From assembly GCA_035079385.1 (NCBI GenBank), contig JAVHKY010000052.1:9114001-9178000 (forward strand): a DNA stretch of 64,000 nucleotides, in the 5' to 3' direction. A model generated the notes under the pieces. It saw nothing but the letters and a program-made list of their open reading frames with translations. It did no database searches and was not told where the DNA came from. Shown one piece after another: positions 1 through 12,835 of the stretch (positions are counted from its first letter, which is position 1; each line of letters starts with the position of its first letter). A program made the position numbers and the translations under genes. Source of the DNA: Aspidiotus rigidus. Lineage: Eukaryota > Arthropoda > Insecta > Hemiptera > Diaspididae.

Positions 1-819
1 TTATTCTATCCCTACTTAATCCCCACTTATATTTAACCGTATATGTAAGCTGTTTACTCTATATCTTAACTCCCATTTATTATATCCCTACTTATCTGTA
101 TTCCCACTTAACTCCCCAATTCCCCTTTAGTAGTCTCTTTCCATTCTTAGTCCGTTATACCTATCCATATCCCCACTTCTGTTTCACATACGTTACTCTC
201 TATTATTCTATACGCACTTATGTATAAGACTATTTACCCTTTATTTTAAGTTGCACACGACACTATTTACTCCCCTTAGATTTAAGACAATATTATTGGT
301 TATCCCCTTTTAGCTCCTAGTTTCCCCTTACAATAGTCACCTTTATAAACCCACGTAGCCTTAAGCTTGCAGTTTTACCAAGTTCTTTTAATATTCATTT
401 GTATCTTAACCTTTGCTTGTCTAATTCTCTCTAATAATAATAAAAGCCTAATCATATTCGCGTCGTGTTTTAATAAAGCCCTTAGGATGTGATAGGTCCA
501 ACCATACCTTATCACAGTCATGTGAAAAGATTTCTCAAAATTGATTTCAGTGATTAATTATCCTACAATCAATTACTCGACAAAATTGGAACGTTTTAAT
601 TTTTACTAGGTACCGTGCATACCTTTTGAAGTCTAAAATTTTCTAAGTGTCATTAATCTCAGCTCCCACTATTTTTCAAGTCCTCCCTTATCAGACTTAT
701 TAAGCTGATCAGCAAAATTTTTTGAAGCCTCAAAACTAGGCCAACTATGATTTGCCCGATCAATGGCGGAAAGTTTCAATTCACAACCCCACAAAGAATG
801 AGTTTTTTGAATATGTGCG
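1..819. other. Intron sequence, AT-rich, no gene seen
   Basis: I see no exon or recognisable protein here. The first 310 bases are poor in G and rich in recurrent CCCACTTA / CCCTACTTA-like words, which looks like an old, degenerate short tandem repeat. The rest is plain AT-rich sequence. It lies upstream of the first visible tomosyn exon and is most simply intron. The short open frame around 747-929 runs into the foldback MITE at 820 and is not a gene. Confidence 0.5.
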
Positions 820-1234
820 TTAAGGGTATGCTTTACACAGAAAAAATACGCGTAAAATCAGGAAAATATACGAAAATACAGGTTCCGAGGCGACTAATTA
901 CTGTCCACAAAATGAACCAATTGTTATGAAATCTTTCAAAGTGTTAGATGAGTGTTTGATACAGGTCTAAAATTAATTCAGAACTATATTATTTAGAACT
1001 CCTGTTATTGACGATCAAAAAGTGGTACATTTTGAGCTTTTTCGATCGTTGATAACAAGAGTTCTAAATAATATTACGAGTTCTGAATTAATTTTAGACC
1101 TGTATGAAACACCCATCACACTTCGAAAGATTTCATAACAATTGGTTCATTTTGTGGACAGTAATTAGTCGCATCGGAACCTATTATTTTCGTATATTTT
1201 ACGCGTTTTTTTCCTGTGTAGAGCATACCCTTAA
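820..1234. mobile_element. Foldback MITE with TTAA ends (piggyBac-like target)
   Basis: The element is one long imperfect palindrome. Two arms of about 190 bp face each other across a short loop near 1010-1040. Its ends read TTAAGGGTATGC on the left (820) and GCATACCCTTAA on the right (to 1234), so a TTAA is repeated at both borders. TTAA duplication is the known target signature of piggyBac elements; assigning this element to piggyBac is inference, because no transposase is present. The same terminal GGGTATGCT motif and TTAA borders recur in the element at 9710-10156. Confidence 0.75.
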
Positions 1235-1345
1235 TATTTTAGAAAAAAATCCATATCACAGATGCCCTGTTTGAAAAAAATTATGATATGTTAATAATTA
1301 AATTAAACTGATTTGGTATAATAAGGCATGTAAATTAATATACAG

Positions 1346-1465
1346 GTCCTGGAAATATCAAGTTTGAATGGAGGTGTTGATATAGAGCCTGAGTGTTCTC
1401 CAGACTTTGAATTTCCAGCAAGAAGTAGTATGCAGTCTGAAACATCCAACAATTCTGATAGAAAG
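1346..1465 (+). CDS. Tomosyn: Tomosyn internal exon A (upstream of linker)
   Basis: This 120-nt exon is preceded by a good acceptor (TTAATATACAG) and followed by a consensus donor (AAAG/GTAAG at 1466). Reading from the first base gives 40 codons without a stop, starting VLEISSLNGG and ending ETSNNSDRK, so both borders are phase 0. It joins in frame to the exon at 5035. The acidic, Ser-rich content and LEI-SL wording match the poorly conserved segment that precedes the conserved PGFQ...LVCLT block in insect tomosyns. It has little sequence identity of its own, so the call rests on splice signals, phase and position. Earlier exons lie outside the window. Confidence 0.8.
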
Positions 1466-1599
1466 GTAAGAAAGATATTCTAACTTTCTAGCGTTTAGTA
1501 TTGTTATTCTTTATACGTAGAATGGAGCACTCACAATCAATATCTACGTCTGTATCTTCGACCGTGCCCATACCAGACCTGGCGCGGCATCCGCTTCAT

Positions 1600-1690
1600 T
1601 TAACATAGGTGTTGAACCAGTATAAATACGTCTGTCTGAAGTCAAAGTCAGTCAGAAAGCAGTATTGGGCTACTATAACTAACGTTCTCT
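1600..1690 (+). promoter_or_regulatory. Possible retroelement-type core promoter / solo LTR fragment
   Basis: A TATAAATA box at 1621-1628 is followed about 25 bases later by TCAGTCAG, the arrangement of TATA box and initiator found in many insect LTRs and core promoters. The surrounding 1500-1720 region is more GC-rich than its neighbours. No paired LTR or coding sequence is visible, so this could be a solo LTR fragment or a chance match inside the tomosyn intron. Confidence 0.2.
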
Positions 1691-2064
1691 ACCCGTTCTG
1701 TATCTACCCATCTACACCGTTCCTTCTCTTTTTTTGTTTTTTTTTTCTTCAATAACTGTAAATTTAAAAGGAGTTTTGCAACCTTGGATTTTACAATTGA
1801 AAATTATATTACCGGTGTGTTGTTGAAGGATTAAGAAATAAAATAAAAATCAGAAAACATAAATAACGTTTTCAAAATACAGTAACAGAAAGCAATAATA
1901 ATTTTATACCGTTTTCAGCCAAATAACAAAGGCAAGCTTTCACAAGATTTGATTCATCATTCAAATTCAATGATGTTGTAAAGAAGTAACCCGCAGGTTT
2001 TCCATCTTTGATTGTGGAAATTTATAATGAATACGAGAGCTCCTTCTGCAGTATATCTGTATCC

Positions 2065-2325
2065 CCTATACAGGGTGATGAGGCTAAAAGATGTTACCAG
2101 TTGAATGAGTGTTTGCTCTCAATTCCCTCTAGTGTAAAAAAGCAAAATGTTAGATGTATACTTCAAATCTACAAAATCTTAATATCAATTTTATCTTCAA
2201 TTTGCGCCTGTGCCCAACTTGCTACGACTCTTCTGAACCGAGTTATGGACCAAAATGTGTCCAAAATTGATCAATTTGCCAAGATTTTCAAAATAAGAAA
2301 CTGAAAATTCCCCTGCTTGGATGTG
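2065..2325 (+). repeat. Foldback repeat family F, half copy
   Basis: This is one arm of a roughly 0.5 kb foldback family seen five times in the window (also 25810-26365, 38125-38680, 39628-40166 and 53318-53845). Shared landmarks are AAGATGTTACCAGTTGAATG near the start, CTTCAAATCTACAAAAT, TTATGGACCAAAATGTG, and TTGCCAAGATTTTCAAAATA near the centre. The second arm is missing here. The open frame that starts at 2008 lies partly within the repeat and is not a gene. Confidence 0.75.
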
Positions 2326-3757
2326 TGTTACACATGTCACCTAGTGCACAAATAATTTCCTATTACATTCTATATTATTTTAAAAGAAAAATAGGCATTC
2401 TGTTTATTTGATTACAAAATGAGTGCATAAGGCCGAAAATATTGTGGAGAAGTCATTATGTGAATTACACTTATAATTCTGTTCAACTAAATTTTTTTAT
2501 TGTGTAGGTGTGTTACATTCAAAACACTTTTTTTTATGTACATTTATATTTTTCCGTTTTGTAATTACAGTACTAGGTAAAATAGTCATTTTTCCTCATA
2601 CCTTTAAAAAATCCAATTTCAACCCCTCTCTAAAAATTCACACTGGGAGCAAAATCAGCCTTTTCTACAAGAAGTCGGTAAAAATCAGAGGGTGTGGAGT
2701 TGAGAAGAGTGGATAATAAAAAAGGTGATTAAGAAGGAGCATTAAAACCAAAAAAATGATGAATCATTTCAAAAAAAGATGAGTTGGAGCGTATAATATT
2801 AGCAAGTTCCTCAAACTTTTATGTAATGACTATGGATTGTCCAAGACTTATGGAGCGAGGTAAGAGTTTGAGAAAAAAATTATTCAATATCCAATTCAAG
2901 AGTTACGTATCACATGAAGGAAATAGACATTTTCGAGGACAGTACGTATGATTATCAAAATTCAATGGACAGATAATTAATTGATTTGAGAATAGAAAAT
3001 AGTTTGAAAATTTTTGATCTAGCATAGAGGGAAGGAAAGTCGGGTGAGAAGGGAAGCGTGGCGCGAATTATCTTATTTACGACATCAGACTAATCTGTTT
3101 TCTATTTCAAGAAGGCTCTTGGCTACTCAGTTTGTAAGTAACATTCTCAAGTGCTGATTTATGTCTATGCATTATGATGGAAGAAAATAGTCTTCATTCG
3201 TGAATGCAATTTAAAGTAATAAAACGCTTGTGTGAGCAGGAATTTTGGGCTACATAATTGACGACAGAAAAAAACAGAAATTTTACGTCATAAAAAGATA
3301 TGAACCTATGTAGTATTGAGCCCGCTGCCACTGGCTTATGAAGGGGAAAAATTGTAATGCAGAAACATAGGAAAATTGAGTTAAATCAAAATTTTATACC
3401 AAACAAGATTTCAAAAAACGAAAAATTATAAATTACAATTTCACTGAATATTTCTCATTATTATTGGAATAAGAACGGTAGAATCACGGTGAAAATTCAT
3501 TCTTGAATTTACGAACTTAGTTCATTTTATATTTTGAACTTGTCCTCTGATCTCTTTTACAGTTAAGTATATTTTTTCCTTTTTACGAGAAATTCTGTAT
3601 ATTTTGTTCGTGAATGTTACCTTAAAACTGAAAACCCTTCACCAAGACCTTACAAGTTCTACCACATTTCATTACAGTTTACCCAATTTCTGATATTTTA
3701 AACAATCCACTGAGTACATCTGTTGAGAGCAAAGTTCGAAATTGTACAATTCGATAA
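2326..3757. other. Intron sequence, nothing recognised
   Basis: AT-rich tomosyn intron between exons A and B. I found no protein similarity, paired repeats or splice-bounded open frame that fits the neighbouring exons. Confidence 0.45.
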
Positions 3758-4719
3758 TTGCACAGGGAATTTTGTACACTTCGCGAAGTGTTGGAGCAAA
3801 ACGGGAAATGCACATTGATAATGTACAGAACGCGAAATGCACACCTTTTTTGCACAAAGCTGCAAATCTGAACAACTCTGTACTAGATTTTTGTACAAAG
3901 TCCGAAATTATCTTTTATCTTAAGAAGGTTTTATGTGAGATACACTTATCAAGTTGTAACGAGTAAAAAAATGATGACGCGCGGTGTGAGGACGACGGAA
4001 ACAGTGCAGGAACAAGCACCAGTAACCATCCTGAAAATGATGACGAAGACACAGACTACGGAAGAAAGGAACCAGGAACAAACTTTCACCAGCTTACGAA
4101 GTATTATTGGTAAGTGTACTTCACGTCCATGTGGCCTATTACGACCTCGACTTGAATTAACATTACTGGTGTCCTCATTTTTTGTGCACAATGAAAGTGT
4201 TGTGATGGAAAAAACGGATGACTTCTACAGATTAGGGATAAGGTACGGTGTCCTCCGCCAATTTTACTCCAGATCGCAAATTACGCCTTGCACGACGTCT
4301 TTTTTGTCACTGGAGGACGTGCCAAAAAACAATATATCATTACGAGGAGCTAGCAGAAGGTCGTCTCTTGTGGGAGGCCAAGGGTTCTTAATATTCGTGT
4401 GCAAAGAAATGTGACAGCAAAAGATGCATCTGCAACTCCCGCTGTCACAATTCTTTATCTCGCTGTAATAAATGAGCAAATAAATGCAACATAATACTTT
4501 ACTGTGACATGTGACATCAGTAGATAATTTGTGCAATAATATTTTAATCCGTTTTAAAAATAAAAGATGGTTTCGGACTTTGTACAAAAATCTTGTACAG
4601 AGTTATTGAGATTGGCAGCTTTGTACAAAAAAGGTGTGCAATTCGCGTTGTGTATCTTATTAATGTCATTTCCCGTTTCGGTCAGGTACTTCGCGAAAAG
4701 TACAAAATTCCCTGTGCAA
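3758..4719 (+). mobile_element. DNA transposon with long TIRs and a Ginger/KRBA2-like transposase remnant
   Basis: Arms of about 150 bp match in inverted orientation: TTGCACAGGGAATTTTGTAC on the left and its complement ending CCCTGTGCAA on the right. Both arms are crowded with TGTACA/TGCACA words every 15-25 bases, and the left arm holds the perfect palindrome CACTTCGCGAAGTG (about 3777-3790). Between them lies the C-terminal part of a KRBA2/Ginger-type integrase. A clear target duplication was not found, so the exact ends are uncertain. It sits in the intron between tomosyn exons A and B. Confidence 0.65.
4189..4475 (+). pseudogene. C-terminal fragment of a Ginger/KRBA2-like integrase
   Basis: The translation shows the C-terminal domain found after the integrase core in KRBA2-like Ginger transposases: TDDFYRLGIRYGVLRQFYSR, SLEDV, a GGQG turn, then a Cys-rich tail. 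The tail (CAKKCDSKRCICNSRCHN) is in another frame, so there is a frameshift near 4395. It ends at a TGA at 4473-4475. The catalytic integrase core is absent. The same domain occurs at 40465-41590. Family assignment comes from remembered motifs and was not searched. Confidence 0.65.
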
Positions 4720-5034
4720 TATGGAGGCGAACGAGCGGAGACCTAACATACAGTATAGTAGACATGAAACATGTACTTTATCTATATGGCTCCGCCAGAA
4801 GATTTTTATTATTTTATACAATTTTTTTTCTCCGTGCAGGTTCATGAAAAATGAGTTACAATATCATTAAAATAACGATGTAGTCAGTATGTGATTATTG
4901 TGACCATTTTTCCTCTCAAGAGAATCGGTTTTTTTTTCTTCCTTCGCCTGATTGGTAGAATGAATTGTCATCTTTTATTAAAGAACTTGGATAAATTCTA
5001 TTTTTCAAGAAAAATTATAATTTTTGTGAACTAG

Positions 5035-5186
5035 GTAGCAGAGAAGGTCTTTCCAGTGAAGTTGAAGTCATCATTACAACGTAAGCCCCCAGGATTCCAA
5101 GTTCATCTGGTCTGCTTGACAGCGCTGGCTCCAACGGGATCTCCATTCCAGATTACTTCATTGGCATTAAATTCGTCTTATGGATT
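5035..5186 (+). CDS. Tomosyn: Tomosyn internal exon B (end of conserved propeller segment)
   Basis: This 152-nt exon begins after GTGAACTAG and ends before the donor GTAAGTT at 5187. It reads 50 codons plus two bases, phase 0 in and phase 2 out. The protein contains KPPGFQVHLVCLTAL and ITSLALNSSYG, which match the conserved PPGFQ...LVC...ITSL..NSSYG block of tomosyn/STXBP5. If the donor were ignored the frame would stop at once (TTG TAA), so splicing here is required. Tomosyn binds syntaxin through a C-terminal R-SNARE motif (outside this window) and restrains SNARE-mediated secretion; this part belongs to its WD40 beta-propeller scaffold. Confidence 0.9.
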
Positions 5187-5798
5187 GTAAGTTGAATTAT
5201 ATTTTTTGGAGAGTTTTGAATTTTTTTGGTTGAACAATAGAACTTGGAGCACCGTTCCAGGGATACATCATTATCGAAGAAAGATGAATAGTTACCTTGA
5301 AAATGAAAGTTGAGATTGATATCTCAGCAGATGTGCGATTGTTCCAAAACGGTCAAATGGAAATAGATTTTCTCTTTTGTAGCAGCATTGAAATTCTTAC
5401 TTATTTCGAAAAACTACGCGATAGAAAGATGGTGATGACTGTCAGATGATACGCTGAAGTTTTTTGCAATCCTTAATACAATGGTGGTAATGATTCAAAA
5501 AAACAGGGGGAGGAGAAGATTTCCGCGATTTTGTGCTACAATAGCAAGAGTGACTAGAATTTTGTATTGTTGTGAGACTTTTTTCTGTTCATAACTTATT
5601 TATTCATTTTGAAAACTCATTTTTCAATTGTTGAATTTTTTCTCTTCATCGATCATCCATCCTATTTTCTTGGGCTATTAAATGGCACCCGATAGCTACC
5701 TCCTTTTTTGAGAGAAGTGAAGTACATTGAAAAAATGAAATTATGAATGAACATTGTTCAGTGAATTAAATTTTCAATTCTTTCATATCGTGTTGTAG

Positions 5799-5991
5799 AT
5801 TAGCCTATGGTAGTGATTACGGTGTTGTAATAATTGACGTTATACGAAAATGTTGTTTGCTGAATGCGGCCTCCTCTGATCTGTATGGTAATGTCGATCC
5901 GTTCCAGCGACCCCCACGTTCTCCAAAACAAAACACCACCAGTGCCGAAGCGAGTGATGGCGAACGTTGTCGATCTCCTAGTTTTGATCAG
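5799..5991 (+). CDS. Tomosyn: Tomosyn internal exon C (conserved GLLAYG / DLYG / PRSPK block)
   Basis: This exon has acceptor TCGTGTTGTAG, donor CAG/GTAACC, and a length of 193 nt. The first base completes the codon left open by exon B, so the protein runs on as LLAYGSDYGVVIIDV. It then reads LLNAASSDLYGNVDPFQRPP, RSPKQ, and ends ERCRSPSFDQ. These match the most recognisable tomosyn signature (LLAYGN..GLA.VD, LYGS.DPYQR, PRSPK, CRSPS.DQ). The Ser/Arg-rich end is the start of the hypervariable linker. The DQ border, as I recall, is a known exon boundary in vertebrate tomosyn. Phase out is 0. Confidence 0.93.
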
Positions 5992-6572
5992 GTAACCATC
6001 AAACATATTATTAGATTTATAGTACTTGGTGACGAGTGTTAATTTTTCTGACTTGAATTTCTGTAATATTATATTTTTTGTTTATTGTTATAACATCTAA
6101 TTTTACTTGATGAATAGTAATTTTAACGCAGTAAGAATTGTCGAGGTTTCGTGAGAGGGCTGACAACGGAAATTTGTGATGTTCTTTGAATTTTACGTTC
6201 CATCTATTTCTTTGAAGCTTCGCAGTTTGAGTGATTTATATTTTGGTCCAACTTTCTGTAATTTCAGTGAAGAATGTGAGTTAAAGATAACGAGTGAACA
6301 CGTCACACAGTTATGAACCCATTTATTTACATATGTATCAAGTGATTCAAATCTGAATGTTAATGGTTTCTTTTATTTTCTCAGACAATAACATTATTCT
6401 CTAAATACCTACTTCTAAGGTGAACATCTGTCTTATTTATACTACCTAGCCTGTGACTTGCAGAGGCTAAAATTATATTTTTTAGTTTGAATGTATTCGA
6501 GAATGGATTCATCGTTTGTTTAACCCGATAAGTCAAAAATATGATTTACCATTTTTATAATGCCTTACTAAG

Positions 6573-7443
6573 TGTTTAGATGATCGCGACGGCAAAGATT
6601 TGGTCTCCAAAAGCGCCTATAAGATGTCAATCGACGCTAACTGCTCATCATCTGTAGAGGCATTACAAATTTCAACGGTAGATCACACTTCTGAAATAGA
6701 CCCGATTGAAACGGCTCAGGATGCACTTTCTCTACTTGATATATCGGTACAAGACGAAGGGAAAAATGAAGGAAATGATCTTGTTCCAGTTCACCTAAAT
6801 GGTGCTGCCATTGCGCCTACTTCCTCGCCTACATCTTTATTTTCACCAACTCCTACGCCTACACCTACTCTCACCCCAACTCCCGAACCTGAACCACTGC
6901 AGATTGGAACTGACTTTGGACTACTATGCCATGATAGCAAGCTTGAACGACGAGCCAGTACAACTTGGAGAGGTTTTAAATTCAAAAAGCAACTAAGTAA
7001 AGTCGATCTGAAAATTAAAAATACATTCTCAAGTCAAGGAGATAAGCATAAAAAGACTGCTAGTTGTCATGTGATAAGCTCTCAAGCTTCGTCGGGAGCT
7101 TCTAATGAAGAGCAATGCACTAACGTCGATACCGTTGATCGAGCAAGTTATTCAACGTGTGATAATGACGTACTATCTGCCGCCGTTGTACCACTTTTTC
7201 AAGATGAAAACTACGGTCCGCCCACTAGGCCTGTTGAGTTGAATTTGTTTATTGAAGAAGATGATAGCCCTGCAAGGGCGACAAGGCAAAAAGATCGAAA
7301 GCGAATGTCCCTGGAGAAGCAAATGAGCCGTGATACTAGATTATTATCAGTGCCAAATATTAAGTATCAACATGCACTTAGAGATACAAAGAAATCAAAA
7401 TCACCCAACAATCAAACCTTTTTTAGTCTCATACGACGTCTCA
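6573..7443 (+). CDS. Tomosyn: Tomosyn large linker exon D (insect-type hypervariable exon)
   Basis: An open frame of about 290 codons is bounded by an acceptor and the consensus donor CTCA/GTAAGTG at 7444 (phase 1 out). Visible features are a Ser/Asp-rich N-part, a low-complexity PTPTPTPTLTPTPEPEP run near residues 87-103, the basic motif RRASTTWRGFKFKKQLSKVD, a PPTRPVELNLF segment, and the basic end RLLSVPNIKYQ...FFSLIRRL. These motifs resemble the large linker exon of insect tomosyns; in Drosophila this region has mutually exclusive exons called 13A and 13B. The start is uncertain. The AAG acceptor at 6571-6572 keeps frame with exon C. The better-looking TTTAG at 6578-6579 would shift the frame unless exon C extends to an alternative donor near 6030. 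Confidence 0.85.
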
Positions 7444-7830
7444 GTAAGTGTTCTTTCTGTCTTTGACTTGATGATGTATTATTTACGTAATAACTCATGT
7501 ATTATATTGTATACATAATTATCAAAATAATTTAACCTAAGGTTTCAGCGATATTTTTCCTCCTAAATGCGTATAACAATTATTTTGTACAAATTAGAGT
7601 TGTTTCTGTTTTAATTTTGGTAGAAATAAAAAGGTTTGGATGAAGAGGAAGAACGTAACAGTTGGAGCTCTCAACTATCAATAATTGTGGATGGATTAAT
7701 TATAGAATTTCGGTATCAATAATAATATTTTGAAATTTTCTGCCCAATCCGTAGTTTTTAAAATGAAAATAGCTTGAATAACTCCAGATTGCTTAGTTGA
7801 GAGTGCTCATCAACAACAAATTGTCAAATT

Positions 7831-9370
<1,540 letters not shown>

Positions 9371-9521
9371 ATGTATCCTGTAAAATTTGCTATATCCATG
9401 AAGAATAGACTGCTCAAATGTGATCGCGAGTCCAATCATTATGAAAAAAGTGAGCGTTTAGTGAAGATAAACTTTTTGTAGATACCTTGAAAAATTGAAT
9501 TCTAATTTAGAAAAGTTTCTA

Positions 9522-9709
9522 CATTGACTATACACGTACCAGACAAATACACGAGTTGTTAAAAAATTAATCACTCGGCTGGATATAACTACAAGAGTGT
9601 GCTATGTGATAACTAGCAGAGTAGAACAGAACATCGTACTCTTTAGGTTACACCCACGTCTTAACACGCAGCGCGTTCTCGCAATTGTATCCAGCAATAA
9701 GTGAATTGA
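9522..9709. repeat. Partial copy of the MITE family at 14850-15083
   Basis: This segment shares an ordered series of landmarks with the MITE at 14850: GACTATAC, CAGACAAATAC, ACTACAAGAGTG / ACTACCACAAGGGTG, AACTAGCAGAG / AACCAGCAGAG, ACACCCA, and CACGTCTTAACACGCAGCGC / CACGTCTTGACACGCAGCGC. The right end is diverged, and the TTAA MITE at 9710 abuts it, so the TTAA element appears to have inserted in or beside this older copy. Confidence 0.6.
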
Positions 9710-10156
9710 TTAAGGGTATGCTCTACCTAGTCACTCACACATAGAAAATACACGTGTATTACACAAAATGGTGTGTTGCGGGTAGTGATTTTTGCCCACA
9801 TATAACATATCGAATAATGTACAAAATGATTCGGAACGTGGTGTAATATATTCTTGAAGTTGAGGAAAATATGGCTAATTAGTTGACAGATCGCGAATTA
9901 TTCTGAATGATTTCCAAGAAACGTTTAAACTTACGTCTGAAGGGGCCATCTTTGAATCGTTGAATTCCAATTAATGAACAAAATTAGTTCGTGTGAACCA
10001 ATTAGCCGTATTTTCCTAACTTTTGTCTACGTAAATAAGAAGTTTTAAGATATTTCATGCTTTATTTAATCAGTTATCTCGAGGCAAAAATCGCAACATG
10101 TGATACATATTTTGTGTGTGTCTACCTGTGAGTGACTAGGTAGAGCATACCCTTAA
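9710..10156. mobile_element. Second TTAA-flanked MITE, relative of 820-1234
   Basis: The left border TTAAGGGTATGCTCTACCTA (9710) is the complement of the right border ending TAGGTAGAGCATACCCTTAA (10156). Terminal inverted similarity continues about 30 bp (CTAGTCACTCAC) and then becomes patchy. The GGGTATGCT termini and TTAA duplication are shared with the element at 820-1234, while the interiors differ. This suggests two non-autonomous derivatives mobilised by one transposase. There is no coding capacity. Confidence 0.75.
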
Positions 10157-10916
10157 TATTCAATTCTTCAAATTGAGAGAATTTATCTAGTGTACTTGTA
10201 TAGTAAATGTTTTCTAATAAAAATACTCCTCATAAAATTTACTGCAGATTGAACTGCTGTAAATTCATTGTGAGTCTAAGCTTTAAAATGTTCCGAGGGC
10301 TGGAATAAAAATTTGCATATCTTCATTGTGTGAGGTGGTTTTTTTAGGGTCAGCTGGCGTGGCAAAGGTCGAGACAATTAAAATCAGCACTTCCTCCTCC
10401 ATCTTACTTCAGTCGCTCAAGCGTCTTGTGACGGCAGCATGATAGTTCACAGCGCATTTGTGGGTAATGGATTTGTATGGCCTATTCTCAGACGGGTTGG
10501 TGGTTTATGGTACAATCGGAGCTTTTTTGAAAGATCCATAGCTTATTGGAGGATAAGGGGGACTAGAAAGTACGAGTATGCCAGAAGGAAGGGATGAGGG
10601 AGCAATAATAGGATTTGAGATCATACAAGGGGAAGGGAGGATCAATTTTGGAAGTTGAACCCAGTACTGCCTTCATTGGGTCAAATTCCCCAGAGCTATA
10701 GTCAATTAAACATTTATCAAAATCGTGTTCACGTCTTCACACATTGTATTTATTATGTTCTGTGAGGTATTACATTTACATCCACAGGAAGAATGGGTAT
10801 CAAAGCTAACATTCACTATAAACAACCATAAAATAAAGGATAAATTGTACACTAATGCTGAACCTATGATGCACTAATCGACACGTTGTTCTAATTTATG
10901 GTTATTCATATTAAAC
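10157..10916. other. Intron sequence, nothing recognised
   Basis: AT-rich sequence without recognised genes. A TTTTTTTAGGGTCAGC motif at about 10336 resembles the terminal motif of the TIR element at 22849-24042, so a fragment of that family may lie here. Confidence 0.35.
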
Positions 10917-11662
10917 AAGAGGAGTGTACACCCGAAGGTGTAGCAAATTATATTGAACCTCAAGAAAATCAGCCGCTAAACGTTTTCGGTTAAACAACCA
11001 TCATCGGAGCGTAAACGAAAGCGACTGAATCCAACATCAACAAAGACAGAGGGAGTTGACCAGAAGATCCATGATTTAACCAGCGAGTCACCGAAGTCTA
11101 AACCATTCTCATATACCAGCTCAATCAGACCATCTTCAGGAATGAACCTGTTTAAAACCGTGAAGTCTTCGTTATTCCGGTGTCGTATGATTTCTATATT
11201 TTCTAAAGCCAACCGTTAAAAATATGAGTTCTCCCTATGGAGGAGGATACCAGAGCCTTCCTTGAATTTATGGCCATTCTTGAGTAGATGATCAGCAAAA
11301 GCCGACTCACCCAAATTACCCTTCTCCCACGCTTTTTTATGCTCCTCAATTCTTATTTGGAGCTGACGCCCAGTCATCCCTATATAAATACCTGGCAATC
11401 GTTGCAGGCTATACTGTATACCCCACTTCGCTCGACTGGAGGAATCGGGTCCTTCAATTTCACAAATAAACTTTTTGACTTCGGTGACTCGCTGGTTAAA
11501 TCAAGATCTTCTGGTTAACTCCCTCTGTCTTTGTTGATGTTGGATTCAGTCGCTTTCGTTTACGCTCCGATGATGGTTGTTTAACCGAAAACGTTTAGCG
11601 GCTGATTTTCTTGTGGTTCAATATAATTTGCTACACCTTCGGGTGTACACTCCTCTTCTTTA
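10917..11662. mobile_element. Head-to-head pair of 5'-truncated Penelope-like element ends
   Basis: A reverse-strand Penelope-like 3' part (10917 to about 11470) abuts a forward-strand copy of only the last 190 bp or so (about 11475-11662). The outer arms are near-identical inverted repeats covering the end of the ORF and the 3' UTR (CGAAAACGTTTAGCGGCTGA on the forward arm). Both 3' ends point outward and the 5' truncations meet in the middle. The same layout recurs at 12836-13793. Penelope-like elements are known to insert as partial copies in tandem or inverted arrangement. Confidence 0.8.
10976..11470 (-). pseudogene. Penelope-like element C-terminal fragment with GIY-YIG endonuclease
   Basis: Two overlapping reverse-strand frames encode the end of a PLE polyprotein. 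The first (from about 11470) shows the GIY-YIG region (IYIGMTGRQLQIRIEEHKKA) and the downstream ESAFADHLLKNGH motif. The second (11212-10976) continues ALENIEIIRHRN, VLNRF, IPEDGLIELVYE. The switch near 11214 is a frameshift. The reverse transcriptase is missing. The domain order matches the long PLE frame at 32948-34231. It is a dead 5'-truncated copy. Confidence 0.8.
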
Positions 11663-12835
11663 CTATGATGCCCTACTTCTAAAAAACCTAGTACATATGT
11701 GTACTATACATCAGAAGAAAAGATTCTCAGAGTAAAGTGCGCAGATGACTCATATCTGCGTCAGGGCAATTCTGCTCAACACACCAAACCGGTTCTATTG
11801 AGAAGTACTGTATATTTGGTCAGTCTTAAAAGAGTGTTTGTTTTTGATAAGAATTCATTATTTTGAGGAATACAATACTCAAGTAAAAACACTGAAGCTC
11901 CCTTATTAAGGTTTGAGAAAGGTTTTATTTTAAATGCCTCTGATCTCTGTAAATAGCATGAGATGAACAACCTGTTTTTGAACATTTTGTACAACGCACA
12001 GTTCTGAATAGAGTTCTTTTGTTACGACGTGAGGGTCTACTCAACGACCATCTTTGTGATTGTTTTACCAGTCTTATTTTGCCAATTGTTATCAATGATA
12101 AATCCAAATAAAGATCCAAATGCAAATCAATTTGAATGCGAATAATGCATTATGTGTAAGAGAGTTTCTCATTTTGTTAATTTGTTGTAAATTGATGTTT
12201 GGATTTTGAAGTAATAAATGATACAAACATAATGTTCCTTGAAATAAAACAAAAGAGTAATTTACAAAAATGACTGTAAATTCATAATTATTTTCTTTTC
12301 TTTTGTGAGTTGATTCATTTCAAAAATTACGTCAACTAGCATTAATTTTTCAAGTGTTGTTCATTCTTTGTTAATGTTACATATATCAAATTTTGCTCAT
12401 TTTGATTGAACTCTCATTATCTATAAAGAGGTGTAAGTAAACATTTTACAATGATATATATTTTGGACTAGTACAAGGCTTTTCCAGTATTCCATATTGT
12501 ATGTATACTTATTCTCTTGCTACATGTTATCAATAATATGGTAGTATCTCTAACATTGACCATTGATCTTATATGGAAAACTCTCTGGAATGAAAATGAG
12601 TATGCAACCTAGCAACACACATACGACTAAAAAACCCTCACTGAACTATGACTAGATGAAAGATAGACGATGTTAAACATGCCCGCTATACCCAGCTGGA
12701 GTGTAAAACATTCGCGCGTGACTTTCAGCGTAGTCAACAAACAGGTGTACAAGATATTCTGCAATGTTCTTAACCACTAGACCGCCAATTGTTGCTTACA
12801 TAGAATCAATGCGGTTTCTCAATTTATGGCCAGAT
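11663..12835. other. Intron sequence, nothing recognised
   Basis: AT-rich sequence with a few short open frames on the reverse strand (11776-12125) that show no recognisable domain or plausible splice context. No paired repeats were seen. Confidence 0.4.

Noticed and set aside
3935..4414. 159-codon frame as a complete gene
   Set aside because: Only its second half matches the KRBA2-like domain, which then shifts frame. The first half is low-complexity and unsupported.
6791..6985. Reverse-strand frame over the PT/PE repeat
   Set aside because: It is a shadow of the tomosyn linker exon, produced by the repeat.
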